Source of the DNA: Clarkia xantiana subsp. parviflora | Lineage: Eukaryota; Streptophyta; Magnoliopsida; Myrtales; Onagraceae | NCBI GenBank assembly: GCA_036873135.1 | Contig: JAPTYO010000003.1 | Span: 25,568,001-25,632,000 of the forward strand | Direction of reading: 5' to 3' | Length of the DNA stretch: 64,000 nt | In this document: one piece after another, positions 10,601 through 24,195 of the stretch | Numbering within the stretch: position 1 is the first letter of the stretch | Layout of the letters: each line of letters begins with the position of its first letter | Made by a program: the position numbers and the translations under genes | Notes under the pieces: generated by a model | The model's database searches: none | What the model saw: the letters and a program-made list of their open reading frames with translations, nothing else | Told to the model about the DNA's origin: nothing

Positions 10601-13139
10601 GATTACTAATTTATTGTTTTTTTGTTTATAACTTTTACATATAATTACATTTTTTTTCATTTTGTAAATATACTTCTTGTATTATATTTCGGTTTAGGGT
10701 CCACTGTAACAATATATAAACTTTGGAATGTAAAGTAAAAAATATAAATAATTAAAAAAAATAGAAAAACCTAATTTGGGAATTAGTTTCCGAAGAAACC
10801 TAGTTTGGAAGGGACTTGCTACCATCATTCCAAAGCATCCATTCTTTTGTAAAGGGCATGACTATAATAAACTTGACTGTAATTTCAGTCGAGTTCTTAT
10901 CCGTTGGATTTGAATCACTTAGAAATATGTGCATTAATAATAATTTATTCTATTTCAATTTAAAGTCCGATCTATCATCTCTCTTTATTTTATCTTGATT
11001 TTCTTGTCTATCTTTTTTTGTTTTCATTTTTTCTATTATTAATTATATAATATATCATTCAAAATACGCTCTTTACATTTCTAATAAGTCTTAAATGTAT
11101 TTTACTTGTTCAGTCGAATTATTACTATTCTACCATTTTCAGTGTGCATATAAAATTAAATGTAATATCGGTCATTTAAGTTATAATTTCTTTTATTCTT
11201 ACATTTATTTATCAGTTTTTTAAAATATGAAATTTTTGTAAATAAGTAACAAACGTTAATCATATTCTTACTATCGATCTTTTGGATGATTTGCAAAATA
11301 CATTGCCGATAAATTATTACTATCTCAATTATAAGGTATAATAATTTATTCATATTTAAGAACTCGTCTTTTTTTACCACATAAATTCATCTAATTTATG
11401 CCAAACATAATTCATCTCTTAGTATCTCATTTATGTATATAATGAGAATTAAAAGTTATATACTAAGTATACAATGCTAAGTGCTTCAAATTTTTGTTTG
11501 ACATCAACAATCTATTTGGCGAGCCATTCTACAATTTAAGTTCTTCAGTATGTGTATTCACATGCTAATATTTAATTTATATTCTATAAGTGCTTTTAAT
11601 AAAATATTATTTTATTTCATGGTAGGGAATATCGTTAGTTGCTTCAAATTCAAGTCATCGTATTGATTTCGAGGTGAAAAAATGGAGATAATGTAAAGTA
11701 ATACTTGTGAAGAAGTTGTATCATTCTCGAAGTCGAGTTAGTTATATTCATGTATCATCTTCGAAATTGATCTAACATTGTCACGATGACAACGCTTACG
11801 CGAGAAGAGCGGACATGTATAATATTTTTATGATTAATCTTTTCCCAATATGCTTAAGTTTTTACAAATCTTTTGATTTTTCATTGACTAGTAATAATTT
11901 CATGGTTTAGATTAATATTTTTCCAAATCGAGTACTTTTTGTAAGCATGACTGATTTTTTTCTAAACGAATTGAGTTTTTTTTTTTTTTGCCAACAAAGT
12001 TTCTCTAATGACAACATTTAATCAGGAAATTATCAATATTTTTCTTTGGATTTAATGTTGAAATTTGAATTTTTTTTAAAAAAAAAAAAAATCAGAACCA
12101 AGCTCCTCCTATTTTTATTTGGTTAAAAATACTAATTAACTTATGTTTGAGTGAAATACTAAAAAAAAAAATATTGTTAAGAGAATATAATATATAATAA
12201 TAATAATATCATATAAAATCCAAAAATGAATATAAAAGACAAAACGAGAAGTTTTTGAAAAAAAAACGGATTAGACCTTAAAAAGTTTTGAAAAAAAAAA
12301 TCGGATTGGAACTTGGAAGAGAACTAAGTAAACAATAAATACAGTATAGTTTAATTTAGTCGTATCCATTTTTAAACATTTTCTTATTAACTCATGGTTT
12401 GTGTCTTTATCTCTCTTATTAGGTGGGTCCCATGTCAAAAGCACTCATGCTTTCAAATCATCAAAACAAACTCAGTTTGGAAATAAGTTTCACAAACTAA
12501 CCTATCGGGAATTCACTCAAGATATGATATGATCTCTTAGTGGTTTATGATATTTTTGGTAAACTAGTGGTTTGATATTATGATTGAATACGACGTGTCT
12601 TGTGTGAGGTCACGGTTTGAAGGACCGTCACCTTTTGTATCATCAATTCTTATTTCTTGCCCTAAAAAAATGCCATTGTGTAATGGGTTTAGAGGTGGGC
12701 CCACGAGACGGTTTTTCTTCTTCGAGAAAAATATCAAATAAATTCAGGCTTTCTTGGCCAAAATAAATAAATAAAGTAAGGCTTACAAATATATGAAAAA
12801 AAATTGGGTTTCAAAGTAAATATGTGCTATCAAATTATAGGAGAGTCAAAGTCATATGAAATTAAACTAGCTTTTATAATGTAGCTTTCATAATGTTGCG
12901 TGATATGCAATAAAAACTTAGATCAATTCATAAATTAAGTTATAGACTAAGTTCAAATTTCGTTGAAGACGTTCCTTTAGAAAAAAAAAAAAAAAAACTT
13001 AAAATACTAATAAATGACATGGTTATTTATGGTAAAACGTAACCAATTTGCGTTTTTGTTTCTCGCGGAGCGTTTTAGGCGATGCTTTACTAGGAGTGTT
13101 GTACGAGATAGGACAATTTCCACTCGCATCAAAATTGCC

Positions 13140-13560
13140 TTGAATTGTAATATACTTTGAATTTAGATTTTTTCGGTCATGGTTTGAATCAGACTGGTCC
13201 AGCCCTGAATGGTTTAAATCAATTATGGTTCAATAATGGACATGTTACCGAATTATCTATTGTTTATAGTTGAAAGAACTGGTTTGGTCGAACCGGTTTA
13301 TAACTCTTATCAAACAAACAATTTTGAAGTGAATCCAAACTGGTCAGAATTGTTTTTTTAAAGGTCCATATTTTTGTTTAAAACCGGTTCCAAAATTGAT
13401 TCCGACTAAGTATATTTACGCGTACTAATTTACCCTTAAAGAATTGGACTGTTTGAAACCGGTTTATCGCAGATTGATCTTAACGATTCGACTCCAAATA
13501 AGTTACCATCCAGTTCGGACGGATCGGTTTAAATGCCCAAACCTAATTTTCGGCCCAACT
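13140..13560. repeat. Degenerate ACCGGTT-rich repeat block
   Basis: The block is dense in variants of gaaccggttt, actggtccag and ctggtcagaa, and their complements, spaced every 15-40 bp without strict periodicity. The same type of sequence recurs near 24040-24180, 25060-25740 (intron 2 of the protease) and 50645-50810. It is an unidentified dispersed repeat or a decayed transposon end. Confidence 0.45.
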
Positions 13561-14534
13561 TGATATATTATTCTTGTAAAGCCCATTGGGCTATGGTATT
13601 ATGAGGGTGGACCACAAATTGTCAACTTATTGAGTAGGACGCATTAGGTGAAGTGCGTGATCATTGTTTACATTCACTAATGAATTTGTCTACATGAGTT
13701 ATTAATTATTATAGTTAGCAAAAAAGTTATTAATTATTATAACTATAAGTACATATTACAACTATTTATACATGTGATAAATAATACTTAATCGTAAGCC
13801 TGCATTTAATCCCCCACCGAACAATATAACTTAGGAATGGTGCTAGACATGCCGAAAGATTATGTGAAAAATCTTACGTAAACACTTACAATGGCAATGA
13901 CGTAATTTCTTTTAAGTTCAATGGCAAGTAATATGAAGACATAGTCGGCAGATTTTTAATTAGGTGCAATGCAGTGTTAGGTTAATTAGGTGGACCAGCT
14001 GAATTTTCTTTTGCACGTGTTAGAATGTAATTATTAGGATCGTTTATTGATTAATTAAAACCATCGGGAGTAATGATTATGGTTTACGGCTAATGGAAGT
14101 GCTTTATTAAGATGACATTATTACTATTACTTTGAGTTTCAGGGTATTATTACTGTAACTCACTAGATTATCATAATTATACAGTCAAGTTGAGACATTT
14201 AATTTAAAGTATTAATTATTAAATTACTTGCTAAATTTGCAAAATTTTATATGAATGTGCAGTTTACTACATCCGTCAATTTTTTTATTATTAATTATAC
14301 TTTTTAAATTTATTAAAAACAATATAAATTCCACCATAATCCTAAAATAAATTAAATAATCGCAATACATTCTTACTTAGTTTCTTTAATTCTAAGGAAA
14401 TAATAATAATAAATTAAATATCCGGCCATCAATTTAATTGATTATTATTAAGTATGGATGATATGATTAGAGAGGGAATCTGATTGAAGCTTTGATTGAT
14501 TCCTGTCTTTTCTTTTAAGGCGGGACACACAAAT

Positions 14535-14692
14535 GGGTGTTGCTACAAACTGTGAAATTTCTTGTGAAATTTCTATAGAAAGTGATATAGTGTCCCACCA
14601 AGCACCAATACATTTATTCATTTACTTTCTCTTTCTTACTTACTATTGAAATTTCACAATAAATTTCACATTTTAAAGATTTACTCCACACA
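14535..14692. mobile_element. Small MITE, monomer related to 24196-24450
   Basis: A ~158-bp near-palindromic unit. It starts ggtgttgctacaaactgtga, passes through ccaccaagcaccaatacatt, and ends with atttcacattttaaagattt. The terminal tracts GTGAAATTTCTTGTGAAATT and AATTTCACAATAAATTTCAC are inverted. The element at 24196-24450 contains the same blocks, which defines a family. It has no coding potential. Confidence 0.65.
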
Positions 14693-15063
14693 AATACAAT
14701 AGAATAAACACAATTTACAAAACAAAGCGTAATGATTGTTTAATTTAATGGAGAAGACAACTCACGACTTCTTCCAACTTCCAACAAGTGTATCAGGCAG
14801 TCACCCTGTCTGAATCATTTTCAAGTAATTTTTTTGTTTTCTATATAAATAAAATAAATTTATTAATTTTTGGCCTACTTATTAATTATTATTACTATTA
14901 TATTTAATAATTAATTCCAATTCATTTTTGGACCACGTTATTTATTGGTGGTTTAGGCTGGTGAGTACTGAGTACCATGATTCTCTCCATCCATATGTGT
15001 CTCATTAGTCATTTCCCTATACTTTTATTTGTCAAATAATATAGAAATACATTCACAATCTTA

Positions 15064-15067
<4 letters not shown>

Positions 15068-15140
<73 letters not shown>
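15068..15140. repeat. (AT)n microsatellite
   Basis: An uninterrupted run of about 36 AT dinucleotides. Confidence 0.97.
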
Positions 15141-15147
<7 letters not shown>

Positions 15148-15777
15148 CACAATCTTAAATTATACTAATTTTCTCTCTTTTTACTACAAATTCTCTTACA
15201 CATCAACATTGCGCCATTTTAGAAAATATAAGAAGGCAAATATGTAACTTTTACTAATGAGTTGGTGCAAAAACCTAACATTTATTATATTATATACATT
15301 TTTAAAAATATATAGGACCTTTCTAATAATTTTAGAAGTTGAGTGGTGCATGTTTTTTATTATAGTAGAGTGGCGCATGTTCGAATGTGAGAGAGTGACA
15401 CTAATGCAAGAGGCAAAAATAAAATAAAAATTGAACCCTTTATTTTCCTATCACATTAGAGAATTCATTCCATTTTTTTTTGCCAAGTACTAATTCCACA
15501 GCAAAATATAATCTGCTTCCAAATGTAAAAAAAAAAAAAAAAAAGTTTAAAATAATAAAACCAAACAAAAATTAATAATTACTATAGAATTAAATCGCCA
15601 GTAATTTACACCAAATAGACCCAATTTCAGAAAAATAAACCACACATAACCCGGATAATAAAAATAATTACCACCCCACCCACCAATCCAAAAAACCTCC
15701 CCACTCCAAAATAATAATAATAAAAATTCAAGAACAATTTAAAATTAAAATAATAAATCCTCTAATAATAATAATAT

Positions 15778-18700
15778 TTAAACATCTTCTGACAGAGAAT
15801 TGGTCTTGGTCCTGTAGAGAAGGATCTTCTTCTTCTTGGATGCAGTGTTGTCAATGGTGACGACAATCTTGCCTGGTTCGTTGACTTTGAAGCTGTCGGA
15901 GATGACGGCGTCATCCGGCGAAGAAGTCAACTTTCTGGCCTTCTGGACGATCACTGTGTAGCTGCCCTCCGCCGTGGGGATGAACTCTGCTCCGTAGGTA
16001 ACTTCGGAACCCACCACTCTTAGCTCCCACACAAACACACTCTTCTGTAAATATTAAATTTTAAGATCAATTCTCTCTACATTTCACAAACTCTTATGAA
16101 AAAAGAATAAAAATAAAAATACACGATTTTACATAGTAACGCTAGAGATTTTATTGATTGTCTATTTGTCACAATTTTACAGATAATATAGTTTCGGAGA
16201 AAAAAAAAATTATATCTCAAAATTTCAGTTGAAACCACGATAATCAGAATTTATAACTTAACATAAGATTAGCAAAAAAACATTATAAACATAGTTTGGT
16301 ATTATTTCGTATTTCACAAGTCGAGTCAATAATAACTATTTTTCGTGTTAGTAATTACCTCGGTGATCGGGAATTCGACGGTGTGTTTAGAAGCAGGCTT
16401 AATGGTGTCGGTAGTTGCAGGGTCGGCGGTGTAGAACTCCTGCTCGCCTTCTCTACTCAACCCTCCGAATTGAACTGGTACCTCTTCTGGTGCGATATAC
16501 CTGATTTATGAATTTAAATTGCAAACTATAAGATATAATTATTTAAATTTTTTAATAATGTCTCAAAATTATAATATTTGTGAGGGATTTTCAATAAAGT
16601 TTAATGTATATTTTTTGCAAATTATTATAAAATTAAGAAATAGTTTAACTTGAAAAAAAAAAAATCAAAATTATAAATTGATGAATTTCTTGTAGTATGA
16701 GATGAGAATATGGGTACTAACTTGAAAAGTGTTTCAGATGTTCTTGAAGGGGCAGCAAAGACAAACTTGCTCTTGGTTCTCTGTGTCAGGAATGGGCTGA
16801 TCATCTTGTTATAGACCAAATACCACCATGGGACATTGATAAACACCTATATATATAACAAGAACAAAACATTACACAACATTAACATGACCTAATATAC
16901 AAAAAGACACTTTTGAAATGGTGCATATATATAGTTAATTATTTAACTTTGAGAGTAATTAGTTTGGATAATGTGTATTATTTTCGAGACAAATTCTTAG
17001 TTGTATTTATATAAAGTTACAATCTATTAACTACATTTTTAATTTGATGTTAAATGGCAACGGAGAAACGTGTCGTCAAATTTCAGCTAGCAAATTATCA
17101 GTTCTTCAACATTTAATTAGCAAATTGTAAAATTTCACAAAATTCAGCTAGAAAACTATAAAATTTCAAAAGTTCAATTAGAAAATTGCACAAAAATTAT
17201 AGCAAAAGAATAAACAACATGCAAGTTACCGAACGAACATATCAAAATTTTGTAAAAGTATAATTAATAATTTGTCCAAAACAAAAATTCAAGTACCAAT
17301 TGCTACTTAATTAACATATATATATATAGGGTTTGAATTTTCACCAATTAGTTCATTGTAGGGTTTAGGGTTTGTTATATACCTGCTTAGCCACAAACTC
17401 AGGGTAATTTGCCTGTAACAGCTCAAGCGCCTTGTTAGTAGCAACCCTAATATCCCTCTTGAACAACGCCGGCGAGTCCTTCAGATCATTAACCTGAACA
17501 AATGACGAAACTCCGGTCGGGCTAAAATCGAGCTTCTCTGCAATACTCTTCTCCAAGAACTGAATCCTCCATTTCAAAAACTTCTTCCTCTTCTCCTCAT
17601 CGGAGAACACACTTAAGTACACTTCCTTCTTTTGCAGCTCACCGAAAACATTGTAGCACACCGGGTGGCCTTCCTTGTCGAGTCCGTGGATGAACACGGC
17701 TTTGTCGAGATTGGTGAATTCGAGGTCTTCTTCTAGAAGGGAGTCGGTCCCGAACTCTTTACGCCAGAGGATTGAGGATTTGATCATGGAAAAAGTGTCC
17801 TTGACTTTGAAGTCCCGGGCTCGGAGGAATTTTAGGAGGATTACGTCGCTTTTTTCGTCGCCGAGGATCGGGATGCCCCATAGGAAGACTTCTTCGGGCT
17901 CGAGTGGGGTTGGTGGTGGGGCTTCAGGCTCGGCCTCAGTGGCCGCCTCGGGTTCCTTTGGTGGGGCCGGTTCGTCGGATTTTGCTGCTGATGTGGATAC
18001 CTGAAAGCGCATCAAATAGAAAATTAGTCGTGACGACAAAAAAATTGAATTTAGAATACGTTTGTTAAAACTTAACTGACGCTTTAAAGTATATTTTAAA
18101 ATATTGTAACGCTTTAAAGAACGAAAAAACAAGTGTACATCTAATCACTATCTCCAATAACTTTGTGAAGTTTTAAGAATTCGTCTTCTAATTTAGAGTA
18201 TAACCCACGCTTCCAAGCGTTTTCTAATATTAAATAGTATGAAAAGTTTGTAAATTTGTAACAATTGAGAATTTATTTTTCTTCATAAATATGGGAGATG
18301 AGTGAATATTTCTAAAAATGAAGGGGCAAGAGTGTCATTTTTACTAGCTACATCAACCATTCTTAAAGGGTAGCATTTGTTTTAGAGGATAAAGTCATCA
18401 AGCTGACATTAATCTAACATGTGTTAGGACAATATTGAGTATATATACATATAAGGAAATTATATAGGTGACATACAGTTAAGTAGTATATACTAATGAC
18501 TATATTTAGAAACTAATAAATATAAGAAATGACATAACCAATATAGGTGAAAATATGGTTGAGCAACAACATTTATATTGTACATAAAATATGAGGAATT
18601 ATTGAAGCAGTTATTGGAATTTTGCCAACTTATAGATAAGAAACATGATTTAATATTATTATACTCGATGCTTCTATTTATATATAATAAAGAGGTTTAA

Positions 18701-19588
18701 TTGAAGGATGTAAATATTTTAGAATTTTGAATCCATGTAATACAGTTTTAAAGTATAAAGAGCATAACTATTATATTAAAAAATTAGTGAATTTGATGTA
18801 AATTATAATGAAGTAATCACTATTTTTTCTATAAACAATATAAAACTTAAATATAAAAGTGAAAACAGTGTTACTTTATAATAAAGTTAAATTTGCTCTA
18901 TAAATTTCAGGTGTAGGCAGCATTTCATATTTTATTTTATCTTATCTTAATAGATGTAACTATATATATATATATATACTAAATATAACTAGCGTAATTA
19001 TGGAGAAGTATATACCTCAACAATCGTCTCCTTGTCAACGGTCTTGGAGCCATCTTCCTCCTCCACCACCACGGCGGCTGTCACTTCCTCCACCACCACT
19101 TTCTCTTCCGCCACCACAACCGCTTCCTCTCCGGCCACCGCCACCACTTCCTCCACCACCACAACCTCTTCCTTAACCTCAACAACCGCCTCCGCTACCG
19201 CCTCAGTCGCCGCCACCTCTGCTACCACCTCAGTGACCGTCGCCGCCTCTGCAACCACCTCAGCCACCGTCTCCGCCTCTGCAACCGCCGCTTCCTCCTT
19301 CTTCTCATCCTCCTTGGGCTTAGTAAACTCGTGCTTCGCGAGGGCTTCCTCTATGAGCTTCTTGAGCTCTTCGAGCGCCTTCTTCTGCACCTCCGGCAAC
19401 TCTCCGACGACGTACGTCTCTTCCTTGAACGACACGGAAGCCGATATCTTCTCCTCGTCCTTCTCTTCTTCTGGAACCTTCGCCTCGGCTTCCGCCTTCT
19501 CAGGCTCCGCCACGGCCGGTTTCTCGGCCTCTGGCGGCGGCGCCACCACCACCTGCTCTTCTACTGCCTTGGCGACTTCAGCTGCCAT
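15778..19588 (-). CDS. Patellin (SEC14-GOLD) protein, gene 2, five exons, 574 aa
   Basis: Exons on the minus strand: 19588-19016, 18000-17383, 16846-16722, 16500-16359, 16044-15778 (1725 nt with stop). All splice sites are GT-AG and joins keep frame. The acidic Glu/Val/Ala-rich N-terminus (MAAEVAKAVEEQVVV) includes the family segment SVSFKEETYVVGELPE. After intron 1 come FLWGIPILGDEKSDVILLKF (CRAL-TRIO-N), the SEC14 lobe with VFIHGLDKEGHPVCYNVFGE and NVPWWYLVYN, then GOLD (VFVWELRVVGSEVTYGAEF), ending SKKKKILLYRTK. Exon 3 is 125 nt, as in gene 1. It is likely a phosphoinositide-binding trafficking protein, PATL3/4-like. The intron that splits gene 1 before its VVFMHG is absent here, while a separate intron lies in the N-terminal region. 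Confidence 0.94.
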
Positions 19589-19740
19589 TGATGATGACGG
19601 AATAGATACTTTTAGAGATAGAAAGACAGAAATCTAGAGAGAGAGAAAGAAAGAGAGATGATTCTGAAGAGAAGAGAGGGAGAGGAGAGGGATTGTATAG
19701 GAAACACAGACTGTCAAAGAGGCTGGCTTGCGGCCATGGC
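19589..19740 (-). promoter_or_regulatory. CT-rich leader upstream of patellin 2
   Basis: Immediately upstream of the start codon (minus strand) the sequence is strongly pyrimidine-rich: on the plus strand it reads gagagagaaagaaagagaga and agaagagagggagaggagag. Such CT stretches are common in plant 5' UTRs. A weak TATA-like tttaata lies about 170 bp upstream of the ATG (near 19757-19763). No mapped transcription start is implied. Confidence 0.4.
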
Positions 19741-20757
19741 CAGCGAAGCTTTCTCTATTTAATAACTAATTAAATAATATTTAATTGGTAATTAAATGTT
19801 ATTTAATTAGAGATAAATTAGGGGGTATTGATTTTTAATTAGGAATATATGATTAGTAGTAGTGCGTATATTTAGGCTCTGAAAAATAGAGCCGGACAGA
19901 TGTGTATATTTTTGCTGACAATTATTATGATTAGATTTTGTATTTAATTATATAGAAAGGTATTTCAATTATATAGCAAGAAAAAGTTATGTAACTATAA
20001 ATATCGGGGAAATATATGTTTCGTATATATAATATAGGAAAATTTATAGTGCGCAACTTGTATAATAATAAATATTATATTTTAATGGATTGATTAATAA
20101 CTAGGGTGTGGCCAGAAAAAAAATTAATAACTAGGGTGGCCAAACCAAACGCTGTTGTAATTTAAAATATTAATAAGATGATTATTGTTAAGTTTGAATA
20201 AACTTCAAAGTTGGTAAGAAATAATGCATGCCTGCAGTTTGGTCGATATAATTAATTAATATTGTAAAAGTATACAGAGAAACTTGTGTAAATAAGTAAA
20301 AACTTCTAACAGAGTGACACATAAACTTACACTTCAATATATATAATATCATTCCATTAAATCTTGATGACAAAGTTTTTTAAGACAGTTAGTTCTTTTC
20401 TAATGTCAAATTAATCAATTGTAATTAGTCTATATCAAACATACTTCAATAATGATGTCAGAGAAGGCATGTAGTCATATAATAATAACCTAGATACATT
20501 TAACTATTCAAAACATTAGCAAGTGCAGCCTGTATACTTAAACATTATGAACACTAATTATTCACGTCAGCAAATTCAGTAAAATTAATGATAATAAATA
20601 GAAAAATTATAATCAACTACAACTACAAGTATATATAATCCAAACAATTAATTCAGCAATTATCAGTACTTCCAAACTAATCTCAGGACTGCAGAGTGTA
20701 TAACCACGATAATTTCAACACACTAACCTACAAGGATTCCTTAATCTAACTGAGTTT

Positions 20758-20793
<36 letters not shown>

Positions 20794-21249
20794 CAAGTAT
20801 TTCACAGGCCGAGAGGCCGAAATTATAAAGAGACAGATCAGCTGAAGAAGAAGAAATAATGACAGCTGTATATGTGCTTTCTTTGAATTCTCCAACCTGT
20901 TCCAACACTTAAAAAGAGAATTTTTGTAATCCTGGAAGATTTTCTATTTCTGGAAGATCCATTATCCTTAATTAATTATGAGGATTAAAATCGTATATTT
21001 TTTTTTTTATACAAAAAATACGAGACAAATTACTATAGGTTAAAAACTTAATTACAGTATTAAGTTTATAATATATTGTTTTTAGGTATATTATATTTAA
21101 ATTGTTGTTAATAAGCGTTCTAAATTTCTTTTTGGTTATTTTTTTTGTTTTTCGTCCGTTTTTTCTGCTACATTTGACTGACAGGTTTTTGGTTCAATAG
21201 CAAGAGTATTTAAATTTAACAAAAGAATAAATAGTCCCTTTTAACTTAA
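19741..21249. other. AT-rich intergenic DNA upstream of patellin 2
   Basis: No gene is visible. It includes a (TAA)n microsatellite at about 20759-20793 and a T run near 21001-21008. The short open frame near 20188-20373 lacks protein-like features and is not called. Confidence 0.5.
20759..20793. repeat. (TAA)n microsatellite
   Basis: About eleven to twelve uninterrupted trinucleotide units. Confidence 0.95.
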
Positions 21250-22524
21250 CTAGAGAAATTAGACACGTGCGTTGCACGTGTTATTAACTTATTATCTTCT
21301 ATAAATTTAATAGTATTTAGTTAAGTTAGAACGAAGAATTGTATAATAAAAGATATCAGCATGAAGAGCAACTTGAAGCATGATATAAAGCAACTTAAAG
21401 CCTTCTCGCATAGAGCTCAGCTCAAGTTGTTTAAAATCTAACTTCATGTGGTTAAGAATAAGCATACACACCATGAGAAATTTTGGATCTCATGCTTGCT
21501 TTTCATACCAAAATCAAACAATCATGAGAACCTGGCCGAAGATCGCGAACCAAACATTCTAAGATAAGTTCCAGTTTTAACAAAAGAAAAACACATATAT
21601 TGTCAACTATCACGCCACATACGATGAATTTGTATTGACACTACTATTAGAAATTATCATGAATGTGAGAAGATTAGGCACTTATATCATCTTCTTCATG
21701 TCTAAGTTTGATCATTAACAAAATTCTTAATCTAACTCATTTAACAACTGCTATTGTTATGGACAATAACTTGGCATAAAAATCAGAAAGTGTAAAAGTT
21801 CATGAGTTGGCCAAAAAAAAAAAAAAGTTCACGAGGAGATGGCGGACAACGGAGGGACCGTATTAATAGATAAATTAACTTTATATGTGCAAATTATGAA
21901 ATATTTAGTCTGGGCTTTAACACGGTGCATCGGCTATGAAATAAGAGTTGGGACAGAGCAAAAATCATAAACAACCACAATAAAACCGACTAAGCCTTCA
22001 CAAGAATACGTTAAAAATAAAGGCTAACATTTGCAGTAGGCGGCACCCTATCGATGGTAATGATGAACCCGTATTGTATATATGCTTGTCAATTTTTTTA
22101 GAGTTGAAGATAACACTGACCAAGGTTGCACACGGTAAGGTTTTTTTTTTTTTTTTTTTTTTTTTTCCTTGGGCATTCCTACTCCTACAAGATTGACTAT
22201 AAATTAAGAAAACCTTTAGATGGTGGAAATTGGAAAAATAGCGTGGGTAGTTGATGGATTTGGGCATTTGGGAATTATAAGACTACCGATTATGTAGGAG
22301 GAGGTATTATGCAAGTGCCTCTATGAAGTGATGTGTTGTTTGGAATGGAGGTAGTTGTGCTTGTGTTGTTTGGTAATGATCAACAGTTGCGTTTGGATTT
22401 TGAATGGAAACCCAACGAGAAAGTAATGGAATTGTCCGGGGTTAGAAATACAAATGGCAAAATGTGTAATTAATTTGGTTGGAGTCAGCTCAAACAAACA
22501 TTGACTTTTATATAGAGGAATAGA
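21250..22524 (-). mobile_element. Non-autonomous Helitron (minus orientation)
   Basis: Read on the minus strand it begins TCTATTCCTCTATATAAAAG, preceded by A. It ends with a hairpin (CACGTGCAACGCACGTG), an 11-nt spacer and CTAG followed by T. A 5' TC, a 3' stem-loop roughly 10 nt before CTRR, and insertion between A and T are the Helitron hallmarks. It has no Rep/helicase coding sequence. The interior contains a long T run (22141-22166) and unrecognised sequence. The boundaries resemble those of the Helitron at 28703-29513. Confidence 0.7.
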
Positions 22525-24195
22525 TTATGTCAATTAGTATGTATATACCATGGAATTGAAGAAGTTATGCAAATTGAGGTTCAATTTAACTTAATTAATA
22601 TAAATATACACAAATCCGTCAAATTTAATAGAAAAAAAACTGTTGAAAAAAAAAAAAAAAAACGAAACGTATAATACCTATTAATAACAGTTTAAACGTG
22701 AGACAAACCTAAAAATAACATGGTGCAAACTTGAGATTGTAATTAACTTCGTAATCATAATTTTTTTTTTCATATACTTTTAAGTATTTGAAAAAACACA
22801 ATTTGTAGTAACTAACATTTGTCCAAAATAAATTAATAGAGTAACTAACTTGTTTTTGCTGTTAGTAAAAAAAATCACAACAAAGATACCTGAAAGTCAT
22901 AAAAAATTCTAATACGAATTTGCTAAACCAAGTTTTTTTCATATACATATACGTTTTTTTTTGTTTTAATCTCATGTACCATTAAATTTGTCAAACTATA
23001 ATGTCTAAAATATATAAAAATTTAAATCCCTTAATTTTAACTATCAAAAGATACTATATCTTAAGGGATCTTTGTTTTGAAAACATGTTACTCTAACAAT
23101 AGGTAGGTACCACCATACTATGTATTTTTAAAACCAAAATTCTTTCAACAAACCCACCTATAAACTGCTTATTTATTTCCATTTGTCATCATATTTTGGG
23201 CATCTCCAACAGAAGATTCCAGTTGGATTACCAGAGAGGATCCAGCTGTTATGTGGAGAAGAAGAAGCAATACAAGACTATAATCATAATACATACTGCA
23301 AGAACATTATTAAATAAAAAAATAATACCCAACTTCTTATACATTTTCATAATAAAAATTAAAAATGTAGTGCACATATATAGAGTGGGAAACAAACTAT
23401 TACTAACTTCAACTGTCGGTTGAACCAGAACTTTTTATATTATTTGAAATCTCAACAATTTAATTTAAAGTGTGGCTTACTGTCATTCGTGACTCAGTTC
23501 ACCATGTTAGGCCGTACTTTTATCTAAATCCAAACTCATGTAAGGTCTGGTCACTTGATTTGAGATACCATATGGAGAATGAGTATGGGTTAGAACGAGC
23601 TCCCTAACTGGACCAACTGAACCATGACAAATTTAGAGTTTTGATATGCTAAGATGAGTCATATGGCTCGCCCAGGTCCAAGCTCAATCATATATGGTCT
23701 TCTAGACCATATGACCATGTATATAGTATGAGCTCAAGTCAAGATGAGACTTCTAACTATGTGAATTGATCTATGCTGAGTTGTCGACTGATAAATCACA
23801 TTTTATTTAGTTGATACTCCAAATATAATAATAAAAAGAGAATTGATTAGGCACTCCGATTAAAAAATCATGACAAGTTCCGACTAGGAGAGCTTAGCTA
23901 TTTCCCCTCAATAGTTGACAAAATTACAGTACATGTCATCTTCTCCCGTGTCGGAATGATATATTGACGGAACATCTATCGGCCCTCTAATAAAAAACAA
24001 GCTAAAATTTCTCCGTCCTCCATACGCCGTTCTCCCGTCTCAGTTGGACCGACCTTGAATCAGAAAGTTGATCGGTTCCCAATTTTTTCGATCCAAACTG
24101 GTCCAACCTATTTCGTTTACATTTGAACTGATAGGCTGACGTAGACTTATTTAGTCCAACCTGATTTTTACTCTTTCAACTAGCTTTATTGCGCG
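22525..24195. other. Intergenic AT-rich region
   Basis: No gene recognised. It contains homopolymer runs, a gggcatctccaacag motif near 23198 (frequent in MITE termini, but no partner end was found), and an ACCGGTT-type degenerate block near 24040-24180. Confidence 0.45.

Larger units (their letters stand above)
9360..15060. other. AT-rich intergenic region between the patellin genes
   Basis: No gene found. The stretch is strongly AT-rich with many homopolymer runs. It includes a ~300-bp tandem duplication (10000-10600), an ACCGGTT-rich degenerate repeat block (13140-13560) and a small MITE (14535-14692), listed separately. The short open frames in it have no protein-like composition. Confidence 0.6.

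Noticed and set aside
19032..19637. Long plus-strand open frame antisense to patellin 2 exon 1 (Ser/Thr-rich)
   Set aside because: It mirrors the GC-rich Glu/Val codons of the real exon; low-complexity shadow with no domain.
23190..23430. MITE starting gggcatctccaacag
   Set aside because: Only one end resembles a known terminus; no inverted copy located.
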